From Rubrobacter sp. (GTDB taxonomy: Bacteria > Actinomycetota > Rubrobacteria > Rubrobacterales > Rubrobacteraceae), in NCBI GenBank assembly GCA_019247245.1, contig JAFAPF010000167.1, forward strand, positions 1 through 5,643: DNA of 5,643 nucleotides, given 5' to 3'. Positions 1-5,398 of this stretch are shown one piece after another. How positions within the stretch are numbered: the stretch's first letter is position 1; the number at the start of each line of letters is the position of its first letter. The notes below the pieces were generated by a model. That model searched no databases, was not told where the DNA came from, and worked only from the letters and a program-made list of their open reading frames with translations. Position numbers and translations under genes: made by a program.

Positions 1-468
1 CTTCTCACCGAGAAGGCTCTCTCCAAGCTCCCGCTCCTGAACAACCTAGCACCGCATATGCGTGACTTCCACGTAGCCTCCAACGAACTTTTGGCCTTCC
101 GGCCACTCGTGATCACGAGCGTTGTTTCTTTTGTCGCATGGGGACTGGAGTGCTTGGCGGTTTATCTATGTGCCCTGGGTGTCGGGGCGGGGGAGCCATT
201 TCTAGTAATAGTGTTCATCTACGCCGTGAGTTCGCTTGCGGGGGTCCTAAGCATGCTACCAGGCGGCATCGGGGCGGCAGAAGCGGGTCTCGCGGGGATG
301 TTTGCGTCGGTCGCTGAGCTTCCGGGTGGGCTCTCGGTGGCATTAACGCTCGTCATACGTCTCGCTACCCTCTGGTTCGCGACCTTGATCGGCGTTGTGG
401 GCTTACTCCTCGTAAGGCGCATCGTGGGTAAACGCACTGATGCGACGGTTGCTGAGGCGCATACCTGA
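1..468 (+). CDS. Lysylphosphatidylglycerol synthase TM-region / flippase-like membrane protein, C-terminal part (5' end outside window)
   Basis: The frame is open from the first base of the window, so the gene begins upstream; the ATG at 58 is only an internal methionine. The visible 155 residues contain at least three hydrophobic segments: around residues 36-60, around 67-100 and around 114-140. The second includes the glycine-rich stretch MLPGGIGAAEAGLAG, the hallmark of the LPG_synthase_TM/UPF0104 family (lipid flippase-like integral membrane proteins). The protein ends in a short basic, cytoplasmic-type tail (VRRIVGKR) and stops with TGA. Family members move or modify lipids in the cytoplasmic membrane. 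The actual substrate cannot be told from this fragment, and no catalytic aminoacyl-transferase domain is visible. It is probably the last host gene before the accessory region. I am confident of the family and unsure of the function. Confidence 0.82.
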   Translation, partial: LLTEKALSKLPLLNNLAPHMRDFHVASNELLAFRPLVITSVVSFVAWGLECLAVYLCALGVGAGEPFLVIVFIYAVSSLAGVLSMLPGGIGAAEAGLAGMFASVAELPGGLSVALTLVIRLATLWFATLIGVVGLLLVRRIVGKRTDATVAEAHT

Positions 469-658
469 ACCAACACGAGCCATGGTAAAGTCAACGAAGA
501 CTAGCCCAAGCCTTGTGGGGTGTGAGATAGCCCCATACGATATTACAGCATGTTGCGCGGGACGTGTTCAGCGGTGTACAGTAATGTTCAAAAATCCCTG
601 CAAAAAGCAATATTCTCTCTGTAACATACTCTGGTGAACATCCCTGTACTTGCCTGTA

Positions 659-687
659 TTGGTGTAGTGGTTGGTGTAAATGGTGTA
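659..687 (+). repeat. Three short direct repeats of TGGTGTA
   Basis: TTGGTGTA occurs at 659-666 and 671-678, followed by TGGTGTA at 681-687. Two further GGTGTAC copies lie apart from the cluster, at 573-579 and 994-1000. The copies are short and unevenly spaced (12 then about 10 bases start to start). They could be a protein-binding site or a chance cluster, and no function is assigned. Confidence 0.35.
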
Positions 688-812
688 CGTGCGCTTCGCA
701 TCAGCGTGTCCTTGGCGCCGATGTTGCCTCACCGGCTCTCCATTCGGTTGCTTGGAAGGGAAGGTACGCCGAGCTTCTCAAGAAATTCCCGATCCACAAC
801 TTCTCGTCTTAT

Positions 813-956
813 CTAGTTTGCGAAGCGGTAGACGAACTTGTTGACCAATACCCTGTCGCTGACTCCAAAGGTTGGGAACATGCTCGCTTCCCGAACTTCT
901 TCCACCGTACTGTCCCCATAGGCCAAGAGGTACATCCCTACCTCACAGATGAGACA
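813..956 (-). pseudogene. Type I signal peptidase relic (catalytic serine region only)
   Basis: Read on the minus strand, this frame encodes SMFPT followed four residues later by DRVLVNKFVYRF. This matches the box of type I signal peptidases (LepB/SipS, family S26), usually S-M-x-P-T-L-x-x-G-D-R-V-L-V-N-K, in which the first serine is the nucleophile. The preceding residues (TVEEVREA) occupy the place of the usual hydrophobic-to-P-S-G linker. The frame is closed by TGA at 957-959 and by TAG at 813-815, leaving fewer than 50 codons of an enzyme that is normally about 180-250 residues. The lysine of the catalytic dyad and the later conserved boxes are missing. In a different frame just upstream, MSLRKLYWLV (about 985-956) could be the remains of the N-terminal membrane anchor, displaced by a frameshift. 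The fragment cannot make an active enzyme. I am confident of the family and less so of the exact ends. Confidence 0.72.
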
Positions 957-1049
957 TCACAAGCCAGTACAACTTCCGCAAGCTCATCCCACCGGTGTAC
1001 CGATCAGCGTTGTAGCAACTTCCACCTAAGTATCTAAATATTATGTACA

Positions 1050-1077
1050 TTGACATTATCAGTTTATATGGTACTTT
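1050..1077 (+). promoter_or_regulatory. Weak candidate promoter upstream of the HTH gene
   Basis: A perfect TTGACA at 1050-1055 lies in an AT-rich patch. It is followed, after 16 bases, by TACTTT (1072-1077), a poor -10 hexamer. The better AT-rich hexamer TTATAT at 1064 is too close to serve. The site is about 175 bases upstream of the gene it might serve, so this is only a candidate. Confidence 0.25.
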
Positions 1078-1252
1078 CAGGATATCACTGAATCCGCTCG
1101 CGATTCGGTCTACTGGCATAGACCTAGCGACGGCGTGATCCCTAGGAAAGGCTCACTGGTATGGACGGGTTGTGTACGGGCTGAGCTTGCCTAGCTGTGC
1201 CGTCTTTGGTGTTGGTGCACAGGAGGCGAACGTAGAGAAAGGATGTTCAGTG

Positions 1253-1453
1253 GTGAGTAAGACGGTGACGGACCGGGAGGTCCTCTCCCCCGAGGAGTTG
1301 GCTGAGTTCCTGGGTTGCGGGCGCACTTATGCCTACAAACTTTTGGCCAGGGGCGAGATACGCTCGTTCAAGATCGGGAGGCTCAGGCGCATCCGGCGAC
1401 AGGATGTAGAGCGTTATCTTCAAACTAGACTCGGTGCAGCCGATGAGGTCTAG
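1253..1453 (+). CDS. Small helix-turn-helix protein, excisionase/MerR-like (HTH_17 type)
   Basis: The 66-residue protein is almost entirely one DNA-binding domain. After VLSPEELAEFLGCGRTYAYKLLARGEI (helix, turn, recognition helix, residues about 10-37) come the short wing SFKIGRLRRI and the closing helix RRQDVERYLQTRL. This is the pattern of excisionase-family DNA-binding domains found in Xis proteins and small element-borne regulators. I chose the GTG at 1253 (GTG at 1250 is nearly equivalent) because AAAGGA at 1238-1243 is well placed and homologous sequence starts just after it. Extending to the ATG at 1172 would add a tail with no family resemblance. It lies 94 bases before the primase gene on the same strand. 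It could direct excision or regulate the replication genes. No integrase is visible nearby, so a regulatory role is at least as likely. Confidence 0.82.
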   Translation: MSKTVTDREVLSPEELAEFLGCGRTYAYKLLARGEIRSFKIGRLRRIRRQDVERYLQTRLGAADEV

Positions 1454-1510
1454 AAGCAAGAAGCCTGGTACGGGCTGGTGGGTTCAAGCAGGAAACGGCG
1501 TCGTGCTGCT

Positions 1511-1547
1511 GTTACGCCCAGAGAACCATAAGCTCAAGGGGTAACGC
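1511..1547 (+). promoter_or_regulatory. Imperfect inverted repeat with a GGTAAC box overlapping the primase RBS
   Basis: GTTACGCCC at 1511-1519 faces GGGGTAACG ending just before the primase ATG. The arms GTTAC and GTAAC pair, as do CCC and GGG apart from one bulged base. The right arm contains GGTAAC at 1540-1545, the hexamer repeated eleven times downstream of the helicase gene. This box overlaps the purine-rich Shine-Dalgarno AAGGGG (about 1536-1541). A protein bound there could repress the primase gene, or the RNA hairpin could mask the ribosome binding site. Function is inferred. Confidence 0.45.
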
Positions 1548-2504
1548 ATGAGCATGATTGAGCTGTGGAGGCACTTCTACGGCGAGCAGCGGGGCATCTT
1601 GAGCTTGTCCTCGGGCATGCGGCTAGAGCCCGGCTCGAAGGTACTCGAGTCTTTCAAAACGGCTTGTTTCGACTGGTCAACTGAGCGGGAGCAGGCCCGC
1701 GCGTGGATCGAACGCGAAGCGGCTGCAGGGCGCGAGACTTACCACTGCGCCCATCTGTTGAGCGCACGGCGCAGAGTCAAAGAAAACGCGGCACCGATCA
1801 CGGCTCTGTGGGTGGACGACGATGACGCAAAAGCGAGGAGGGATCTACCCGAACCCACGGCAGTCGTAGAGTCTTCGGCTGGTCGGAAGCATCTCTACTA
1901 CCGCCTCACCCGGGCTGTTGCGCCAGAGATCGCGGAGAAGATAAACCGGCGTTTGGCCGTAGCGATAGGGGCCGATAAGTCCGGCTACGATCTAACACAG
2001 CTCTTGAGGCCACCCGGTATGCCGAACTTCAAATACGTAGGCGCCCCGCTGGTTTACCTCCTCAAGCTCAAAGCGGAGCGCCATGATCCAGCAGAACTCG
2101 ACCAGCTACTGCCGTCGTTGGCGCAAGAGGGGGGGATAAAGGGAGCAAAATCATCGCGCCGTCCGGAGGACTTGGGAGCGGCTCCTGAACTCTCACGGTT
2201 GTCGTGGAGGGTGCAAGATCTCATTCACTATGGGAACCGGGGCGGGTACAAGAGCCGCTCCGAGGCAGACATGGCTGCCTGCGTTGCGATGTTCAGAGCC
2301 GGTTATAGCGATGCCGAGGTTTGGGCGGCGATGATAGACCCTGCTAACGGTATCTCGGATAAGTATATCGAGAAAGGTCGGCAGGGCGAGCAGTATCTCT
2401 CCCTCACCATAGGGAAGGCACAGGCTCTGGTGGGGGCTTCGCCGCGCCTACGCTCTCAGGGCAAGGTTTATGCCCGAAGGAAGGGGGCGATCTCCGTTGG
2501 CTGA
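1548..2504 (+). CDS. Primase-polymerase-like replication protein (archaeo-eukaryotic primase superfamily, RepB-like primase domain)
   Basis: This 318-residue protein carries, in order, the signature motifs of the archaeo-eukaryotic primase fold used by plasmids and integrative elements. ALWVDDDD (residues 86-93) is the acidic metal-binding motif. SSAGRKHLYYRL (109-120) is the S-x-H-type nucleotide-binding motif. DLTQLLRPPGMPNFKY (148-163) is the third motif with the R-x-P-G-x-x-N-x-K signature. The C-terminal segment, about residues 236-294 (SRSEADMAACVAMFRAGYSD through YLSLTIGKAQAL), resembles the small helical domain that follows the catalytic domain in such proteins. The expected role is priming DNA synthesis at the element's origin. 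The ATG at 1548 follows AAGGGG; an in-frame ATG six bases later is an alternative. The end overlaps the downstream ATPase gene, which implies translational coupling. The gene looks intact. Motif assignment is by eye from the known family. Confidence 0.83.
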   Translation: MSMIELWRHFYGEQRGILSLSSGMRLEPGSKVLESFKTACFDWSTEREQARAWIEREAAAGRETYHCAHLLSARRRVKENAAPITALWVDDDDAKARRDLPEPTAVVESSAGRKHLYYRLTRAVAPEIAEKINRRLAVAIGADKSGYDLTQLLRPPGMPNFKYVGAPLVYLLKLKAERHDPAELDQLLPSLAQEGGIKGAKSSRRPEDLGAAPELSRLSWRVQDLIHYGNRGGYKSRSEADMAACVAMFRAGYSDAEVWAAMIDPANGISDKYIEKGRQGEQYLSLTIGKAQALVGASPRLRSQGKVYARRKGAISVG

Positions 2505-4625
2505 GCCGGAATACGAGCTGCTTGAGCTAGCATACGACCTTAGGGACGACGGGGTGCTCTACGAGCTCGGGGACGGTATGAGGGTCAAGGTACGGCAAAA
2601 CAGCAAAAACCGCGTACGGGTCTCGATGCAGCGGGGTAATGTCTTCGTCCCTCCCGAGACCGGAGACCTCGGGACGGGCACGTTTCGCTCTAGGCTGGTA
2701 GACCTCGCCCGCGAACGCTTCGACGAGGTAAACGGGTTGGCCGAGGAGTTGGGCACGATCGCCGTAGGCTTTGAAGAGCATCTAAAGGAGCGAGAAGAGG
2801 CCGCCGCAACGGACGACGAGGAGTCGAACGCACCCGAATTGGTGGGCACACCCTACCGCATCGTCGATGGGGGTTTCGTTCACCTCAAGAGCACGCCGAA
2901 CGGAGAGATACCGCAGCACCTCACGAACTTCGTCGCCCGTGTAGAAGAGGAGATGGTCAAAGACGATGGCGCTGACATGCGGCGCTACTACCGCGTCGTG
3001 GGCGAGGTACAGGGCCGGAGACTGCCGCCCGCCGACGTGCCCGCCCCGCGGTTCGCCTCGATGGGGTGGGTGGCGGAGGAGTGGGGCCTCAAGGCCCACA
3101 TGACGGCCGGGCTGTCCGTGAAAGACTGTGTTCGGGAAGCTATTGAGCTGCTCTCACAAGAGGCCCGCACCCGACACGTCTACCAGCACGTGGGGTTTAC
3201 GACCTTGCCGGATGGGAAGCGCGTCTATCTTCATGGTGGCGGCGCCGTGGGAGTCGAGCAAGGGGTGGAGGTAGAGCTCGAAGGAGAGCTCTCCCGCTAC
3301 GCGCTTCCCAATCTGGTAGACGCCGTTTGCTTACCCGATGCCATCCGCCGGAGCCTACGGATCGTGGACATCGCACCCGACAGGGTGACGTTCTTACTGC
3401 TGGCGTCCGTCTACTTGGCCCCGCTCTCGGGAATCGTCTCTCCCGACTTCGTCGTCTGGTTGTGGGCGGCTACCGGCAACCTCAAGAGTACCTTGGCCTC
3501 TCTGGCCCTTTCCCACTATGGCGACTTTACCGAGGATACGCTCCCGATCTCGTTCGAGAGCACCCCGAACTTTATCGAGCGTATCCTGTTTTGCTCAAGG
3601 ACACCCTCGCCGTAGTGGACGACTGGCGCCCCTCCATAAGCCGCTCCGACGCCGCAGAGATGGACAAGAAGGCCCAACGGCTCCTCAGAGCGGTGGGTAA
3701 CCGACAAGGGCGCGGCCGAATGAACTCTGACACGACCTTGAGGCACTCTTACCCCCCGCGAGGCGTGGTCGTGGCCACGGCCGAGTGCCTTCCGGAGGGC
3801 CCAGCCTTCGAGTCAGCCACGGCCCGCGCCTTGGTCGTGAACGTTTCCCGCGACGAGGTCGATCTCGGGAGGCTCTCCGAGCTGCAGGTTAACAAGGTCG
3901 AGCTGCAGGCTGCCATATCCGGCTACGTCGAGTGGGTCTCCGAGCACTACGACGAACTCGCTGCAAGGCTCGAAGGGACCAGACCAGAGTACCGTGATCT
4001 CTTCGCCAAAGAGCTGGCCGGAAGCCATCCCCGCACGCCCAACGCCGCCGCAGCGCTCATGGCCGGGTTACAAACCTTGGAGAGGTACGCCGTCACCGTA
4101 CGGGCGATCACTCCCTCCGAAGGGGAGGAGTTCCTCGCGCGAGGCGTAGCCGCGATAATCGAAGCCGGGAAGGCGCATATCGAAGCCACGAAGGGCGAGC
4201 ATCCGGCGACCCGCTTCCTCGAGATATTGAGGGCTCTCTTCGCTGCGGGCAAGGCTTACGTCAAGGACCGCGAGCAAGGCATACACCCCGAAGATTGGGC
4301 GAAGCTCGGGTGGGAGCAGCGCAAGATGCAGCATGGGAGCGACATCGTGCCGGAGAGGAGCGCCTCTTTCGTCGGTTGGGTGGACGAATTTTATCTCTAC
4401 CTTGACCAAGACGCGTCCTACGCCGCCGTCGTCGGCTTCGCCCGACTTGGTGGCATCCCGTTTGGTATCAAGCCGCGCGCTTTGTGGAGGGCTTTGGCGG
4501 CTTCCGGGATGAGCACCGTAGATCGTGGCCGAACCAACAAGGTGGAGCGCATCGAAGGCAGCACTAAACGGGTAATAAAGCTGTGCCACTCCGTGGTATT
4601 GGACGAAGACACGAGCCAAGGATAA
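2470..4625 (+). pseudogene. Primase-associated P-loop ATPase/helicase of a mobile element, interrupted by a -1 frameshift near 3589
   Basis: Two overlapping frames together make one protein of about 718 residues. The first (2470-3615) carries an N-terminal region of unknown fold and a middle domain resembling element-borne DUF927-type primase-helicases. It then has the Walker A loop WAATGNLKSTL (glycine and lysine at about residues 336 and 339) and the segment STPNFIERILF. The second frame resumes at about 3591 with LLKDTLAVVDDW, the Walker B with DD encoded at 3618-3623. It continues with a sensor-like PPRGVVVATAE (about 3756-3788) and a C-terminal domain typical of the family, ending with TAA at 4623-4625. 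Adding one base between 3588 and 3593 restores ...ILFLLKDT.... As written, translation ends at 3615, before Walker B, so an active ATPase would not be made. Starts are ATG 2470 or TTG 2497; the TTG has the better spacing after GGAAGGGGG and overlaps the primase gene by only 8 bases. The role is probably origin unwinding with the primase. Confidence 0.8.
3585..3599 (+). other. Frameshift site in the helicase gene
   Basis: The upstream frame reads ATC CTG TTT TGC TCA and runs into TAG at 3613-3615. The downstream coding frame reads TTG CTC AAG GAC. One missing base after TTT, perhaps from the T run at 3589-3592 or a lost C before TGCTC, explains the break between Walker A and Walker B. The site is not a good -1 slippery heptamer because the TTT codon would have to re-pair on GTT. 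Confidence 0.75.
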
Positions 4626-4994
4626 GGATATCCTTGTTACCGATCCACACACCTGTTACCAGCGAATTGGTAACATCCTATGATGGTAGAAAGCCTTTAT
4701 GTAGGCGGTTTTCGAAGACTGGAAGGGCCCGTTACCATGGTTACCGCCTTTTGATGGGTACCACCTCCGAGTTTTTGCAACGTTATCTCGGATCGCGCAT
4801 CTCTTTTGGTGAACCGGCGAGGGTATGCCTAGTATTTTGGTAACAGCGGTAACGCTGGGCGGTTTCCTTATAAGTAAGAGGATTTCGTGTTACCCGCTTA
4901 CGGTAACCCACGGTAACAGAATGGTGGAAGTTGTTAGGTTTTCCCATAACTACACTGGCAGCGGTTGCTGTACCAGGCACACAAGGGGTAAGTG

Positions 4995-5003
4995 TGTGGA
5001 TGA
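4995..5003 (-). promoter_or_regulatory. DnaA-box-like sequence
   Basis: The minus strand reads TCATCCACA, one mismatch from the bacterial consensus TTATCCACA. A weaker plus-strand relative (CGATCCACA) lies at 4641-4649, so the two lie near either end of the GGTAAC array. Single near-matches are common by chance; only the context makes this worth recording. Confidence 0.4.
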
Positions 5004-5017
5004 TAGGCTTCTAGTAA

Positions 5018-5023
5018 TACAAT
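5018..5023 (+). promoter_or_regulatory. Candidate -10 element for the gene at 5076
   Basis: TACAAT matches TATAAT at five of six positions and sits in an AT-rich stretch about 53 bases before the ATG at 5076. No good -35 hexamer is found at 16-18 bases spacing, so an activator or an unusual sigma factor would be needed. Transcription from here would place a GGTAAC box (5050-5055) in the leader, a position suited to repression. Confidence 0.35.
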
Positions 5024-5075
5024 CTACAAAAATGGGGCATTGGCCCCGAGGTAACACAACAACGCTACCGTCGTA

Positions 5076-5398
5076 ATGGGGTGGGAGAAGCGAAGGCGAG
5101 GAAATCTGTATTACACCCGCTTCAAAAAGGTGAACGGGCGTGTGGTTCGAGAGTACTTTGGCGCAGGACTTTTGGGAGTATTAGCTACGCGTATAGACGC
5201 CGAAGAGCGTCGCCGGCGTGAGGAGGAGGCACAAGCCTTAAAGGAAGTGAAGGAGCGACTAAGTGCCCTTGAGGAGTCCCTAGCAGAGCTGTGCGAGGCC
5301 ACGGAGATCCTAGCTCGGGCAGCATGCTCTCATCAGGCTATCGCCGTCATAAGAGAGGAGAGTGGAGGAAGAAGCGTGGAGGTACCAAAGATAACTAA
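5076..5398 (+). CDS. Uncharacterised element-borne protein with MGWEKR N-terminus; -1 frameshift near 5324
   Basis: The N-terminus MGWEKRRRGNLYYTRFKKV, then GRVVREYFG and a charged helical, probably coiled-coil, segment (about residues 38-82, rich in E, R, K and A) match a small hypothetical protein I recall from actinobacterial and other mobile elements. Its relatives end in a basic GYHRHKRGEWR-type tail. Here that tail, GYRRHKRGEWRKKRG, is present but one frame away (5336-5380, stop TAA 5396-5398). A single base added between 5324 and 5325 restores ARAA-L-LSSGYRRHKRGEWR and a protein of about 107 residues. Without it, the frame runs on into the next gene. The start is fixed by the family N-terminus and an in-frame TAA at 5052; no clear Shine-Dalgarno is visible. 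The basic ends suggest nucleic-acid binding, which is inferred. Function is unknown. Confidence 0.65.
5324..5325 (+). other. Frameshift site joining the genes at 5076 and 5376
   Basis: The first frame reads GCA GCA TGC TCT CAT. The frame that encodes the conserved basic tail reads (N)TG CTC TCA TCA GGC TAT. One base is therefore missing between 5324 and 5325. There is no homopolymer and no slippery sequence, so programmed slippage is unlikely. Confidence 0.65.
5364..5378 (+). promoter_or_regulatory. Shine-Dalgarno and GTG start of the last gene
   Basis: GGAGG at 5364-5368 lies 7 bases before GTG at 5376-5378. This strong site lies inside the end of the preceding gene. It supports an independent start for the last gene, although the uninterrupted frame could be read as a fusion with the first. 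Confidence 0.6.

Larger units (their letters stand above)
469..1249. other. Gene-poor junction region with a decayed gene and short repeats
   Basis: About 780 bases separate the membrane protein from the helix-turn-helix gene. I see no intact gene. The contents are a signal peptidase relic on the minus strand (about 813-956), a cluster of TGGTGTA repeats near 659-687, and an AT-rich patch at about 1030-1077 with a TTGACA at 1050-1055. Base composition is less GC-rich than in the flanking genes. A weak GGGG/CCCC inverted pair near 517-536 follows the membrane gene but has no T tract, so I do not call a terminator. The stretch looks like the boundary between host chromosome and inserted element, where old genes decay. 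That interpretation is inferred; no attachment site was identified. Confidence 0.55.
4636..5055. repeat. Array of eleven GGTAAC boxes (iteron-like)
   Basis: GTTACC (minus orientation) occurs at 4636-4641, 4655-4660, 4731-4736, 4740-4745 and 4889-4894. GGTAAC (plus) occurs at 4669-4674, 4839-4844, 4848-4853, 4902-4907, 4912-4917 and 5050-5055. Arrangement is partly regular: direct pairs with a 3-base gap (4731/4740 and 4839/4848), a direct pair with a 4-base gap (4902/4912), and inverted pairs with 8- and 7-base gaps (4655/4669 and 4889/4902). The base after the hexamer is often A. The paired spacing of about 9-10 bases, close to one helical turn, suggests side-by-side protein binding. Confidence 0.85.
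4626..5075. other. Candidate replication origin / operator region rich in GGTAAC boxes
   Basis: This 450-base stretch has no credible gene. It is the largest intergenic space inside the element and lies directly after the primase-helicase cassette. It contains eleven GGTAAC hexamers in both orientations, whereas chance would give about 0.2. It also has two sequences close to the DnaA box TTATCCACA: TCATCCACA on the minus strand at 4995-5003 (8 of 9) and CGATCCACA on the plus strand at 4641-4649 (7 of 9). An AT-rich segment follows at about 5008-5033. Iterons, DnaA boxes and an AT-rich unwinding element next to replication genes is the usual composition of a plasmid origin. The same sites could instead be operators for flanking promoters. 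Origin function is inferred. Confidence 0.6.

Noticed and set aside
634..816. 60-codon plus-strand frame starting at GTG 634
   Set aside because: It runs through the GT-rich repeat and lies partly opposite the frame downstream of the signal peptidase relic; no domain or ribosome binding site.
723..1037. A long stop-free plus-strand frame of about 100 codons in the junction region
   Set aside because: It has no good start codon, and its densest part lies opposite the signal peptidase box on the minus strand, which explains its protein-like look.
1172..1252. Upstream extension of the HTH gene to the ATG at 1172
   Set aside because: The added 27 residues do not resemble the family, while GTG 1253 (or 1250) has a suitable ribosome binding site.
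1174..1477. Direct repeat GTACGGGCTG flanking the HTH gene (1174-1183 and 1468-1477)
   Set aside because: A ten-base repeat pair is expected several times by chance in a window this long, and the flanks do not match.
1478..1495. GGTTCAAGC resembling a tRNA T-loop
   Set aside because: The residue after the loop cannot pair as required, and no acceptor or anticodon stem can be formed around it.
3585..3599. Programmed -1 frameshifting in the helicase gene
   Set aside because: CTG TTT TGC does not fit the X XXY YYZ pattern, re-pairing of the Phe tRNA on GTT is poor, and no clear Shine-Dalgarno-like stimulator was noted. A deletion is simpler.
4068..4652. Minus-strand open frame of 194 codons
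   Set aside because: It is the antisense of the helicase C-terminal coding region, shows no family resemblance, and the plus-strand frame matches the family throughout.
5034..5047. Hairpin GGGGC-ATTG-GCCCC as a terminator
   Set aside because: The stem is only five pairs with no T tract after it, and it lies between the candidate -10 and the start of the next gene.
4583..5076. Short plus-strand frames in the repeat region (4583-4843 and 4825-5076)
   Set aside because: They run through the GGTAAC boxes, have no Shine-Dalgarno and give proteins of unnatural composition. The first overlaps the end of the helicase gene.
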